DNA of 64,000 nt, taken from Malurus cyaneus samueli. Lineage: Eukaryota > Chordata > Aves > Passeriformes > Maluridae. Every line of letters begins with the position of its first letter. The stretch's first letter is position 1. The position numbers were made by a program, and so were the translations under genes. The DNA lies in assembly GCA_009741485.1 (NCBI GenBank), contig CM019228.1, positions 14,444,787 to 14,508,786 on the forward strand, written 5' to 3'. The notes below the pieces were generated by a model. The model did not search any database and was not told where the DNA came from. It worked only from the letters and a program-made list of their open reading frames with translations. This document shows, piece by piece, positions 48,401 through 58,954 of the stretch.

Positions 48401-51400
48401 GTATTCTGTAATCATGGAGTGGTTTGGATGGGAAGGGTCCTTAGACATCATCTCATCCCATGGGCAGGGACACCTCCCACTGTCCCAGGCTGCTCCCAGC
48501 CCCAATGTCCAGCCTGGCCTTGGACACTGCCAGGGATCCAGGGGCAGCCACAGCTTCTCTGGGCACCCTGTGCCAGGGCCTCCCCACCCTCCCAGGGAAC
48601 AATTCCTTCCCAATATCCCATCCATCCCTGCCCTCTGGCACTGGGAAGCCATTCCCTGTGTCCTGACCCTCCATCCCTTGTCCCCAGTCCCTCTTCAGCT
48701 CTCCTGGAGCTCCTTTAGGCACAGACAGTGGAGGAGAAAACCAGTTCACCTCACTGATGGTGGTGGTTCAAATGGTGGAAGGAAGTTGGGGCAGGAAGCA
48801 GCAGTGGGATACACTGAGCACTTCCCACCCTTCCCTGCTCTGATCCCTGGCAGGTCCAAACACGAGGAGATCGAGCTGGTGAGCCTGGAGGAGTTCTACA
48901 AAGAGGCTCCCCCTGAAATCAGCCGCCCTGCCATCACCCTGACCGAGCCCCACCAGCAGACCCTGGCCCGCCTGGACTGGGAGCTGGAGCAGCGCAAGAG
49001 GTGGGTCAGGGGTATCCCCACTCCCCATCCCTGCTCCAGAGATCTGGGCAGACACCCCGAGCTGCTGGGAGAGCACATGTAGGGATAAAAGTTTTCACAC
49101 TCTCTCGGATCAGTGTGGAACAAGACATTTACTGTGTGACTGGGAGATTCCCTCTGTGGAGCTGGGCTTGCTGGGATCCTGTTCCATAGGTCAGGGAGTT
49201 CTCTGTCACTGTCTGATGCTCTCCCTGCCAGTCAGGAGCAAAGGGAGCCTGTCCTGGCTGCAGCTGCTGCCAATCCACCAGGCTGGACAGCCCCGTGTCC
49301 TGCTGCTGGTGTCACTGCTGTCCCCGGACTCAGCTGCTCCCTGACTCTTGCCCCCTGGGGAAAGCAAACATGACACAGCATTCCTGTATTTGGATAACAG
49401 TCAGGCAGTGTCCAGGAGCACCTTCTGGAAAGATCAGTAGGAATGTGCTGAGGGCAGCTCAGCAGAGCAGTGAGAGGTGTTGGGAGGGTGCTGGGTGCCT
49501 CCAACCTCTCATGCTTCCCCTCTCCCAGACCCTTTCCCCAAAACCTGGTTTCTCCTGTCTGGTGGAAGGCACAGCCAGGATCCTCTGGAAAATTGGAGGA
49601 GTTCCCAGCCTGCAGATCTCTGAGGGTTGTGCTTAAAACCAATCATTGCAAACCTCACAGAGACCCCTAGCTGCACATTCAGTTGCTTGAACTGTCCAGG
49701 AGCCTTGGAATTCCCAATCCTCTCTCTGTGATATCTGTGGAATGCCACTGTCCATCTCCCACCCCTGCTGAGGTGGGAAATAGCCTGTTCAGCTCCTCAA
49801 AAGCCCGTGGTGCTTTTTTTTTCACTTCCTGTTGGGCTCGTTCACATCCACCCATAGTTTTTGGTGGTGTTTTTAGCTGTGCAGCCCCATGGAGTGCTGG
49901 ATTGGCTTTGGAATCCTCTGTAGGCTGCCTCTGGAGCAGTGTGCAGGGATTTCAGCAGGTCTGTCTGGGGAAAGTGTGTGAAAACTCGACCTCAAAACTT
50001 GTGTAGGATGGGCTGTGCATTCATTCTCTGAAACAGTTCTGCTTGGAAACAGAAGTTTCCAAGTTCTTGAAAGTTAGGTCTGTTCTCTCTTGGAGAGGCT
50101 TTGTCCTGGGCAGGTCACTGCTCCTGCTGGGAAAGGGCTTGCAGCCAACAGCAATAAAGAGATTTAACGTGTCCTTCCCAAACACGGGTGTATCCAGGGC
50201 TCAGAGCGTCATGGTGAGCCTGGATTTTCCATGATTTTCTGTATTAAACCTGTGTGACATGAAGTGATTCTGGGGATATGAAGTGGAAAAGCTTCTTGGA
50301 GAGCTTGGAGGGGCCATGGCTGCTGGCAGCAGAGCCTGCTGTGGGAGCAGATCTCCTGAGGGAAGATCCATTCTTGGAGCGCAGCGCGAGGCTGAGCTTC
50401 CCCTTTTTCTCCCTGCTTGTTTTCCGTCTCTAATCAATCCTTTCCTGCCTCCACTTGCCCTTGGCATCAGGAGCTCTGTGTTTGCCCCATGTCTGAGCTC
50501 TCCTGGTCCCTTGTGTGAGGGCAGGAATGCTGGGGCTCACCATCCAGCTGGTTTTGTAGCTGTGGTGTGTGGCAGTGACAGAATTCCCACCCCTAGGCTG
50601 GCAGAGAAGTACAAGGAGTGCCTGACGAGCAAGGAGAAGATCCTGAAGGAGATCGAGGTGAAGAAGGAATACCTGAGCAGCCTCCAGCCTCGACTCAACA
50701 GCATCATGCAGGTAGCTGAGCCCTGCAGGAGGTCATGCTGCTGGACTGCTTTGGGTTTGAGGATGTTTCTGGGCCTCAGGGTGGGCGAGGGGCGACCTGG
50801 GACCCCTCCAGAGTCTCCTGGTTTGTGCAGCAATTCCTGCAGAACTGCAGCTGCTAAATGGGCCTTTCCCTGGAGAGCTCCAGCCCCCTGCAACTGCCTT
50901 GGGAGGGAAGAGCAGGAGAAGGAACTGGGTTATTTCCAGATCAGAAATGTTCCCAGCAGAGGCAGCTGCCAGCCCTTCCCTGGGGCTCTCCGTGTTTAAC
51001 CCTGCACCGCTGCTGCTGTGCCGGCTTCATCTCCCACTCTGTCATGGTGAGGAGGATGAGCTGCTTCCTTCCCGGTGCTGAAGGCTCTCCCTGTCATTGC
51101 CAGGCCTCCCTGCCTGTCCAGGAATACCTGTTCATGCCCTTCGACCAGGCCCACAAGCAGTACGAGACCGCCCGGCACCTCCCTCCACCGCTCTACGTCC
51201 TCTTCGTCCAAGCCAGCGCCTACGGCCAGGCCTGTGGTGAGCACTGAGGGCAGCAAAGCCTCCCCACGGGTCAGATTTCACTCCTGCCTGCAGGAATCAC
51301 CACTTTTCGGGGGTCTTTCCTCGCTATCTGCTCTGCTGTCAGATTTTGCTGAGCCCAGAGCATCAGGGTGGCCCCACAGCGCAGTGAGGCAGCAGCATTT

Positions 51401-54400
51401 GAAACCTTGTTTGCTCAGCTGCCTCGCTGGAAGAAGTGCTTGGGAAGCTCCCTTGCCACCCCTTCCCCCTTCCCAAGGTCAGCAGGGATGTCCTTGCAGC
51501 TTGTGAGCCAGCTCAGAGCTGTCACAGGCTCCCCAGAGCTGTCACCCTGTGGGGGTTGTGGGTCCAGGGCAGGTGGTGCCTTTCCCTGGCCTTGTAGAGA
51601 CCCTTCCCACGGCCCACCTGGAAACCTTCATCCTTTCAGGAAGCTTTGTGTTTCAAGGGGCTTTCTGGAGTCAGGAGAGATTTTCTGGAAGGGGTCAGGA
51701 ATCCCAGTGGTCTGTGGTGTCAGAGGAACATGGAAGGACACCGTGTCCCTTGGCCACACCAGGTCCTTGCTCCATCCACAGCCGTAGTGACACCACTCGT
51801 CGGTCTCTGCTTGTGCCAGCCACACCCCAACCCCTCTCAGCCCCTGATAAAGATTTGACCCTTGTGGTTTCCAGGGAGAATCCCTCAAAACCCAGCATTT
51901 TCCATCCTCTGACCCCATCCTGTCCAGGAGATCCAGCCCTGTGCCAACCTCCCAGAACCTTCCAGACAACTGCTTTTCCCCTGGCCCTTTGCTGAAGCTT
52001 CCTCCAGCGGGAACCAGGAGCTTTTGGGGCAGGGCTGAGGTTCCCAGCTCAGTTTTCTTTCCTCCTGTGCAGATAAGAAGCTGGTGGTGGCCATTGAAGG
52101 GAGCGTGGAGGAAGCCAAGGCCCTTTACAAGCCACCTGAGGACTCGCAGGGTGAGTGCCTGCTGTGTGCCTGCAGCTCCTGGGACCCTGTTTTAGTTGGG
52201 AGAGGGGTCTTAGAAAATCCCCTGGTGGTCCTGCTGGTGGTGGGAGAGCCGAGCTCAGGGTGGTCCTTGCTGACAGCCCCTCTCTCTGCACAGATGATGA
52301 GAGCGATTCCGACGCCGAGGAGGAGCAGACCACGGTAAGGGACAGCGCTGTCACCCTCTGGGTGCTGTCCCTGTGCTGCCTCGTGGCAGAGCTGGGTGTG
52401 AGTGGGGCTGGGAGCTGCCCCTGCATGAGGAGGTGCGGGGATGTTAAATCCTGACCTTTCCTGGGAGCAGGGAGCTGCTGTTTGCAGTCATGTCCCAAAT
52501 GCAGGACAAGCCAGGGTACAAAACTGCTCCTTTCATCCCGTCTGGGGCTGCTCCACTTTGTATAAATAGCCTGAGGGCAGGGAGCTGGTGTCCAACGGGG
52601 AGGGATCCGTGTCCATCCCGTGCCAAAAGTGTTCTCTGCTCCAGGGGTTGTTCAGTGCTCCTTGGAGGAAGCGTTTCTGCTGCAGATAATTCCTGCTGGG
52701 TGCTGGGGAGAGGCTGCAGGTGCTGGATGCTCCCAGCAGCAGTGCTGGGTGTATGGGGCTGTTCCTGTGGGGAAGGGTAAAGGGATTTAAAAGGAGCTGG
52801 GGAAGGGTCTGGAGCCCCAGGAGCGGCTGAGGGAGCTGGGAAAGGGGCTCAGCCTGGAGCAAAGGAGGCTACCTTGTGGCTCTGCACAACTCCTGACAGG
52901 AGGGGACAACCGGGGGGGTTCGGCTCTGCTCCAGGGAGGGAACAGGGACAGGAGGAGAGGGAACGGCCTCACATTATGGCAGGGAAGGATATTGGGAAAA
53001 TCTCTTCACAGAAAGGGCTCTCCAGCTGCCCAGGGCAGTGGTGGGGTCCTCATCCCATCCCTGGAGGGACTGAACAGCCCTGTGGATGTGGCACTTGTGG
53101 ATATGGTCAGTGGTGGCCTGGGCAGTGCTGGGGCAGCGGCTGGACTCAGTGCTCTCAGAGGGCTTTCCCAACATTGTGTTATTGTAGGTTCTGCCTCTGA
53201 CAGTGGGAAAGCTTTTGGGACCAGCAGGTCCTTGGCTTTGTCTCCCAGGAGTGGAGACAATCCTTGGAGCTGAAGGAGTGACAGGAGCCAGAGCTGAGTG
53301 ACCATTTCCTGCTCCCCACTCTCCCCAGGGCAGCTGTGGCTGTGCTGCTAGGGATTTGGGGAACTGGAAGGACTGTGAGGAAGGAGCAGGGGCTGGGGAG
53401 GTCTGTGTCTGAGGGGCAGGAGAAGCTCTGACAGCTGTTTCCCCCCAGAAGCGGCGCAGGCCCACCCTGGGCGTGCAGCTGGACGACAAACGCAAGGAGA
53501 TGCTGAAACGACACCCCTTGTCTGTCACCCTCGACCTCAAGTGCAAAGGTGAGGGGCTCTGGGGTGGGACAGCACCTTGGGGCTGACCCCACTAGCACCT
53601 CGGGGTCCTGGCTGGGAGCTGAGGGTGTGCAGGGTTTTCTCTGAGCTGGAGCGGGCACCCAATGTCACCCGTTGTGTGTGGGCAGATGAGAACGTGCTTC
53701 ACCTGACCTTCCACTACCTGATGAACCTCAACGTCATGACAGTGAAAGCCAAGGTGACCACTGCCACGGAGATGACCACGGCCATCAGTGCTGGGTGAGG
53801 AGAGCCCCGTGGGCACTGAGCCTGGAGATCACTGGGGAGTGACTCCATGGGGTGTGGGAGCCCTGGAGATCACTGGGGAGTGACTCCATGGGGTGTGGGA
53901 GCCCTGGAGATCACTGGGCAGTGCCTCTTTGAGGTTTGGGAGCCCTGCAGAGCGTGGACACCATTGGGCAGTGATCCCATGGGATTTGGGAGCCCTGGAG
54001 ACCATTGGGCAGTGATCCCATGGGATTCGGGAGCCCTGGAGACCATTGGGCAGTGATCCCAATGGATTTGGGAGCCCTGCACACCCTGGAGATCACCAGG
54101 CAGTGCCCTCTCTGCCCCCAGGGGGTCCAGAAGCCCTGCACAGCCCAAGCACCCTCCTCCTGCTCCTCTCCTCGGCTGTGACAAGCCACAGCCAGGGAAT
54201 TGAACCTCTCAGCAGTGCCAGAGCTGCCAGGAGCAGGGGAAAAGCCTCTCCTGCTGCCACATTCAGGCAGAGGCTGGCAGCTGCCCTCACCTGCCTGCTA
54301 CTGAGGTCACCTTGTCCCGAGCTCCAGAGCTGCAGCAGGAAGGGCAGGAGCTGGTGCCCAGTGATTTCCATTCTCCAGCCAGGAAGGAAACATCTCCTTT

Positions 54401-57400
54401 CAGAGTGGAATTAGGGGAAAGCCATCCTGCCCTTGAACTCATGGAGCTTGTCATGCCCTTCTCTGGGCTGTTGGTGGGGAGATGTGGAGCCCAGGCTGCT
54501 GCTGATTGACCTCTGTCCTCTCTCTGCCAGGGACCTGCTGTCCCCAGACTCCCTCCTCAACTGCCTCTATCCAGGAGACCACGGCAGGAAAACGCCCAAC
54601 CCGGCCAACCAGTTCCAGTTTGATAAAGTGGGGTGAGTGTCACCCAGCCCTTGCTGTGAGTTCCTCACTCCAGCACGGCCAATCCCTCCCCTGGCTCCAT
54701 GTGACCCTTGCTCGTTGTCCCCGCAGCATCGTGACCCTGAGTGACTACGTGTCGGAGCTGGGACACCCCTACGTGTGGGTGCAGAAGCTGGGTGGCCTCC
54801 ATTTCCCCAAGGATCAGCCTCAGGCATGGCACAAACCCTCCCCTTGAGCTGAGCTTTGGAGTCCTGCCCTGTCCCTGGGCTGGCTCTGTGCCACGCTGGC
54901 GTGTTTGATGTCACACCCGTGTCACAGTGCTGGTGGCACTGATGGATGCCCATCCCTGTGGAAGGGTGGCTCCTGGCCTGACATCCCTCCTGCCCACAGC
55001 ACACGGTGGCTGCTGACAATTCGCTGAGTGCCAGCCACATGGAGCTGACAGTGAAACTGCTGCGGAGCCGCCTGCAGTCCCGCCTGGCCCTGCACAAGCA
55101 GTTTGCATCCCTTGGTGAGTACCAGGCTCTCTGCCCATCATTGGGGTCACAGGATGCAGTGACAGGGTCCTGGTGGGCTCTCTGCTCCTCCCTGGGGTCA
55201 CAGGATGCAGTGACAGGGTCCTGCCGGGCTCTCTGCCCATCCCTGGGGTCACAGGATGCAGTGACAGGATCCTGCCAGGCACTCTACACATCCCTGGGAT
55301 CACAGGATGCAGTGACAGGGTCCTTCCAGACTCCCCATCTATCCCTGGGGTCACAGGATGCAGTGGCAGGGTCCTGGACTCACCAACCGTCCCTGGGTAC
55401 AGAGATACAGGGACAGGGTCCTGCTGGACTTCCTTCTGCTCCCTGGTGACAGGAGTGCAGTGGCAGGGTCCCACTGGGCTCCCCATCCATTCCTTGGGGT
55501 CAGGGGTGCAGTGGCAGGGTCCTCAATCAGGGAAGCATCTCTCCCCTATGTTGTGGTTGTGTTCCTGAACCCCATTTATTCCAGTGCCTGAAGTGAGAGG
55601 GAGAGCAGGACAGCAGCAACAGGAGAGGAGACATCGTCACCTTCGATGGGTGGCAGGGCCACCCTCTGCATTCCCATTTGTCCCTCTGCCCTTGGGAGTA
55701 GTAGGAACAAGGGAACTACCCTATTTGGGGTGGCAGAGGAAGGCTCTGCTCCTCCCAGTGCCCAGCAGTAATTTGGGAATGGCCATAACAGTGCCGGGGA
55801 GGGATTTGGGATGTGGGAGAGGAGCTGCACACCATGTGTGTCATGTGCTTGTCAGTGCAGGGATCCAGGGGATCACAGGAGAATGATCCAGTGGGATCAC
55901 AGCCAAGGGTGCAGTGGGATTGCAGGACAAGGGTGCAGTGGGATCTCAGGTGAGGGATCCAGTGGGATCACAGGCTGGGGATGCAGTGGGATCACAGCCC
56001 AGGGATCCTGTAGGATTGCAGGCCAGGCCTCTGCTGCTCTTGCTGGGCACCTGATGGAGCATCATCCCCATGTCCAACTTTGGGAGCGTCTCCGCAGCAG
56101 GACAGTGACAGCTGTGTCCCCAGCCCTGCCCTGCTCAGGTGGCCCTGTCCCTCTTTCAGAGCACGGCGTTGTGCCGGTGTCCAGCGAGTGCCAGCAGCTC
56201 TTCCCCACCAAGATCGTGTCCCGCCTGGTCAAGTGGACAGCCATTCCCTACGAGGATTACGCCGTGAGTGCTGAGCACGAGCCTGAATCCTTCCCTTCCA
56301 GCTCCTTTCTGTCTCTCTTCCATCTCCCTTCCATCTCCCTTCTCACTCCATTTCCATCTCCTTTCTATCTCCTTTCCATCTACCTTCCAGCTCCTCTCCA
56401 TCTCCCTTTCAGCTCCTTTCCATCCCCCTTCCATCTCCCTTCCCGCTCCTTTCCAGTTCCCTTCCTGCTCACTCCCATCTCCCTTCCATCTCCCTCCTAT
56501 CTCTTTTCCATCTCCCTTCCAGCCCCCTTCCATCTCCCTTCCAGCTCCTTTTCCACTCCCTTCCAGTTCTTTTCCAGCTCCCACGTGGCTCTGGAGCTGC
56601 TCATTCCTCCTTGTCCCCTCTCAGGAGCTGTCCTACACTAAGGATGTGATCGAGGCCGGCCTGGCTGAGGACACTCACCTCTACTACATGGCCCTGATAG
56701 AGAGGGGAACAGGTAAGGACCTTTCTCCCCTTGGAGAGAAATTCCCAATCCCAACCCCAGACATTCCTAGGGCAGTTTCTGGGGGTTTTCACCCGCCTGG
56801 GGGCCCTGTGAGTGACATTTTTTTCCTGCTCAGCCAAGCTGCAGGCGGCTGTGGTCCTGAACCCTGGTTATTCCACACTGCCTCCTGTCTTCAGCCTGTG
56901 CCTCAACTGGAAGGGGGAGAGGAACAGCAGCAACGACGACAACATTCGGGTACCGTGGGCTGGGGACACACCTGGAGCACCCCTGGCTTTTTCTGGGGTT
57001 CTGTGTCCATCACAAGGGGATGTTGGAGTGAGCTGGTAGGGAATGCAGAGTAGAGATCTGAGCCTGTGCCAACCTCATCCCCGTTTTCCAGGCCATGGAG
57101 AGCGAGGTCAACGTATACTACAAGGAGCTGTGGGGACCCAAGCCGGGCTACCAGCTGCTGACCAACCAGCTGCAGAGGCTGTGCATGGTGCTGGACGTGT
57201 ACCTGGAGACAGAGCCCCACGATCCCAGCGTCGAGGGGCCCAAGGAGTTCCCCCAGGAGAAGATGTGCCTGCGCCTGGTCAGGTGGGAGCTGCCTGGGGT
57301 CAGGGTGCTGGTGGGACCCCTGGAAGCCTATCCCATATCAGGGACTGGGCTTTTCCTGTGGGTGCCATGGAGTGTTCCTGATCCCTGTGGGTCACAGCTT

Positions 57401-57485
57401 CCCCCTCCTCTCCTCTTCCAGGGGTCCCCTGCGCCTGAAGCCCTTCAAGTTCAACTACCCCCAGGGGTTCTTCAGCCATCGCTGA
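45399..57485 (+). CDS. THOC5: THOC5 (THO complex subunit 5), complete coding sequence in 19 exons
   Basis: THOC5 is a subunit of the THO part of TREX. It couples transcription to mRNA export in the nucleus and acts with THOC6/7 and the NXF1 export receptor. Coding exons: 45399-45494, 46249-46392, 47496-47609, 48182-48279, 48854-49000, 50597-50711, 51104-51236, 52073-52150, 52294-52334, 53449-53548, 53686-53794, 54531-54632, 54727-54823, 55000-55114, 56160-56263, 56625-56712, 56834-56949, 57092-57282 and 57422-57485. They sum to 2052 nt, or 683 residues, the human length, with every phase consistent. The protein opens [15 protein letters not shown], a basic nuclear signal. A coiled-coil half follows, with [16 protein letters not shown] near 126-145 and the [13 protein letters not shown] helix near 221-233. 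An acidic stretch [12 protein letters not shown] comes before KRRRP near 309-327. The C-terminus ends YPQGFFSHR. One intron is GC-AG. ATTAAA at 57590-57595 is a likely poly(A) signal. Confidence 0.98.
46249..46392 (+). CDS. THOC5: THOC5 coding exon 2 (residues 33-80)
   Basis: Encodes [20 protein letters not shown] and on to KSRGIKEN, donor AAT|GTAAGG. Length is 144 nt. Confidence 0.97.
46545..47240. repeat. ~57-bp minisatellite in THOC5 intron
   Basis: About 12 units of 'cctggaaatggaacagc' plus 'ttccttgatttgagcttctg' lie between the coding exons that start at 46249 and 47496. Confidence 0.93.
47496..47609 (+). CDS. THOC5: THOC5 coding exon 3 (residues 81-118)
   Basis: Encodes [20 protein letters not shown] and on to KKGRDQTHE, donor GAG|GTACCC. 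Length is 114 nt. Confidence 0.97.
48182..48279 (+). CDS. THOC5: THOC5 coding exon 4 (residues 119-151)
   Basis: Encodes [20 protein letters not shown] and on to KCLEF plus two bases of Lys, coiled coil. Length is 98 nt. Confidence 0.97.
48405..48715 (-). mobile_element. CR1 LINE 3' segment in THOC5 intron
   Basis: 'aatcatggagtggtttggat' opens a reverse-orientation CR1 end close in sequence to the copies at 19620 and 23540. Confidence 0.85.
48854..49000 (+). CDS. THOC5: THOC5 coding exon 5 (residues 151-200)
   Basis: Encodes [20 protein letters not shown] and on to LDWELEQRK plus two bases of Arg, donor GAG|GTGGGT. Length is 147 nt. Confidence 0.97.
50597..50711 (+). CDS. THOC5: THOC5 coding exon 6 (residues 200-238)
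   Basis: Encodes [20 protein letters not shown] and on to LNSIMQ, donor CAG|GTAGCT. The preceding intron of about 1.6 kb shows no gene. Confidence 0.97.
51104..51236 (+). CDS. THOC5: THOC5 coding exon 7 (residues 239-283)
   Basis: Encodes [20 protein letters not shown] and on to ASAYGQAC plus one base, donor GTG|GTGAGC. Length is 133 nt. Confidence 0.97.
52073..52150 (+). CDS. THOC5: THOC5 coding exon 8 (residues 283-309)
   Basis: Encodes [20 protein letters not shown] and then PPEDSQ, donor AGG|GTGAGT. Length is 78 nt. Confidence 0.97.
52294..52334 (+). CDS. THOC5: THOC5 coding exon 9 (residues 309-322)
   Basis: A 41-nt exon encoding [14 protein letters not shown], the acidic linker, donor ACG|GTAAGG. 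Confidence 0.97.
52780..53160 (+). mobile_element. CR1 LINE 3' region fragment
   Basis: Forward-orientation CR1 text, including 'gcagggaaggatattggg' and 'tggatgtggcacttgtgg', lies in the THOC5 intron before the exon at 53449. Confidence 0.8.
53449..53548 (+). CDS. THOC5: THOC5 coding exon 10 (residues 323-356)
   Basis: Encodes [20 protein letters not shown] and on to VTLDLKCK plus one base. Length is 100 nt. The basic KRRRP start fits a second nuclear signal. Confidence 0.97.
53686..53794 (+). CDS. THOC5: THOC5 coding exon 11 (residues 356-392)
   Basis: Encodes [20 protein letters not shown] and on to TTAISA plus two bases. Length is 109 nt. Confidence 0.97.
53820..54110. repeat. ~45-bp tandem repeat in THOC5 intron
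   Basis: Six to seven units of 'gggagccctggagatcactg' plus 'gcagtgatcccatggg' directly follow the preceding donor. Confidence 0.9.
54531..54632 (+). CDS. THOC5: THOC5 coding exon 12 (residues 392-426)
   Basis: Encodes [20 protein letters not shown] and on to FQFDKV plus two bases of Gly, donor GGG|TGAGTG read as GG|GTGAGT. Length is 102 nt. Confidence 0.97.
54727..54823 (+). CDS. THOC5: THOC5 coding exon 13 (residues 426-458), GC donor
   Basis: Encodes [20 protein letters not shown] and on to KDQPQ. Frame and homology end the exon at CAG|GCATGG, a noncanonical GC donor. No GT in the next 50 bp restores the frame to the following exon. Confidence 0.93.
55000..55114 (+). CDS. THOC5: THOC5 coding exon 14 (residues 459-497)
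   Basis: Encodes [20 protein letters not shown] and on to KQFASL plus one base. Length is 115 nt, acceptor CCCACAG. Confidence 0.96.
55115..55525. repeat. ~57-bp tandem repeat in THOC5 intron
   Basis: About seven units of 'ggggtcacaggatgcagtga' plus 'cagggtcctg' begin right at the donor of the exon at 55000. Confidence 0.93.
55860..56025. repeat. ~28-bp tandem repeat in THOC5 intron
   Basis: Five to six units of 'gatccagtgggatcacag' and variants lie about 140 bp before the next exon. Confidence 0.85.
56160..56263 (+). CDS. THOC5: THOC5 coding exon 15 (residues 497-531)
   Basis: Encodes [20 protein letters not shown] and on to IPYEDYA, donor GCC|GTGAGT. Length is 104 nt. Confidence 0.97.
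56300..56590. repeat. Polypyrimidine CTTCCATCTCC array
   Basis: About 290 bp of nearly pure pyrimidine on the plus strand, built from 'ttccatctccc' and 'ttccagctcc' units. It ends 35 bp before the 3' splice site at 56624. Confidence 0.93.
56625..56712 (+). CDS. THOC5: THOC5 coding exon 16 (residues 532-561)
   Basis: Encodes [20 protein letters not shown] and on to ALIERGT plus one base. Length is 88 nt. Confidence 0.97.
56834..56949 (+). CDS. THOC5: THOC5 coding exon 17 (residues 561-599)
   Basis: Encodes [20 protein letters not shown] and on to NSSNDDNIR, donor CGG|GTACCG. Length is 116 nt. Confidence 0.97.
57092..57282 (+). CDS. THOC5: THOC5 coding exon 18 (residues 600-663)
   Basis: Encodes [20 protein letters not shown] and on to EKMCLRLV plus two bases of Arg. 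Length is 191 nt. Confidence 0.97.
57422..57485 (+). CDS. THOC5: THOC5 coding exon 19 with stop (residues 663-683)
   Basis: Encodes [20 protein letters not shown] and a TGA stop at 57483-57485. Confidence 0.97.
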
Positions 57486-57589
57486 GCACCCCTGGGTGTC
57501 ACTCTGGTGTGGAGGAGTGTCCCCATCCCGACATTTCAGCTCTTTTTCCAAGATTTTGGGGTTTGTTTGAAAGTTTTGTAGCCGAAGGG

Positions 57590-57595
57590 ATTAAA
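57590..57595 (+). terminator. THOC5: THOC5 poly(A) signal ATTAAA
   Basis: ATTAAA lies 105 bp after the THOC5 stop codon. Confidence 0.65.
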
Positions 57596-57619
57596 CGGAA
57601 CTGGAGAAAAAACGCGTGG

Positions 57620-58450
57620 GTGCCTTGTCTGTGCGGAGAGCTGGGATTGGGAACCTGCAGGGGCTGCAGCAAGCCCAGTAACCCGTCCCTGAGCTCTGAC
57701 AGCCTTTCCTGGGATGCTGCCTGCCTCCTGCCTTTCCTCCCCACCGCAGGGACCGGGGAGCTGAGGTGGCTAAAAACTGAGGTGGCTAAAAATAGCCCTT
57801 TTGCGGAGCCCGCACTGCAGCCCCAGCCTGTCCTTGCCGCCTGGCTGCCGTCCCACTCGGCACAATCCCCGCAGCCTGGGGGGCTCCTCTGCTCCCTGGG
57901 CTCCAAGGGGAGCAGGGCAGGGTCCTGGGAGAGGCAGGATCAGGGTTAGGATGTCTCAGCATCCTGGCTCGTCCCCATCAGCAAGCTGGGAAGTGCCCCC
58001 TCCCCGGTGCCTCTCCATGTCAGGGTCCCACAGTGGCAGAGCTGGGGTTCCATCCCCGCTGCCAAGGTCACTGTCCCTCCCTCATCCCAGCCTCTCCATG
58101 TGTCCCCTGGGTGGTTCCTCCCTAGGAGGGCTGGCAGCCCCTCTCCTGCCCCGCACAGCCCCTGCCCTCGGTGTGGTGCTGCAGTGCCACAGCCCTTGGG
58201 TTAAACCAGGCTCTCCCGGTCCCTTGGGAGCCAGGCTTTAAAAAAAGAAGGAAGAGAAAAAAGGCGCTGAAATCCTTTGGAAAGCGTGGGGAGGATGGCC
58301 CTGTTTCCATCCTCAGGACATGGGGTCCTTCATGCCTGCCCTGGTGTGTGTGTTCCCTCCGCAAAGCCCCGTGTTACCCGCCCCAGGCCTGGGGACAGCT
58401 CCCATCCCCTCATTGCCCCCTCCCTTCCCTCCAGGACGAGCCAGCAGAGC
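57620..58450. other. THOC5-NEFH tail-to-tail spacer
   Basis: About 850 bp separate the two poly(A) signals. The sequence is GC-rich and unique-looking. I see no exon, no repeat array and no RNA gene. Confidence 0.6.
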
Positions 58451-58471
58451 CCGGATGTCTTCATAAGCACT

Positions 58472-58477
58472 TTTATT
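58472..58477 (-). terminator. NEFH: NEFH poly(A) signal AATAAA
   Basis: TTTATT on plus, so AATAAA on the minus strand, lies about 480 bp past the NEFH stop. It defines a 3' UTR of roughly 500 bp. Confidence 0.65.
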
Positions 58478-58954
58478 TGGTTATTGCACAGAAAGCACAG
58501 ATCAGTGGGCTGAGGTTCTGGTGCACTGTGTGTGTCTGTGAGCGTTCCAGCAGCTCCCAGCCTGTCCCAGCACCGCCCCCAGGGACTGTCACCCCCCAAG
58601 GCAGGGCAGGACCCGCCAGCCCCCCACAAGCAGCTACAGCTCTGCATTGCACTCATCCATCCATTGCACATACATTAAATAAATGCACTTAGAGGAGAAG
58701 AGCAGGGGGTTCCCCCAGGGGTCCCCCTTTCTCCTGGGTTATAATTCAAGTGTTTAAATTGGCGCTCGGCGAATATCACGTTCTGCGAGGGAAGCAATCG
58801 CCCACCCGAGGGGCTCTCACGGGCCTATTGCTAAGGGAAAGCCTGGCCTGGGGGGCCCTGGGGGTCCCTGGGGTGCCACCCTGGGCCCAGCCGTGGAGGG
58901 AGTGGAGTGCAGCTCCCACACCCGGAGGTGCCTTCGGCGCCCGGGGCTCTCCCG

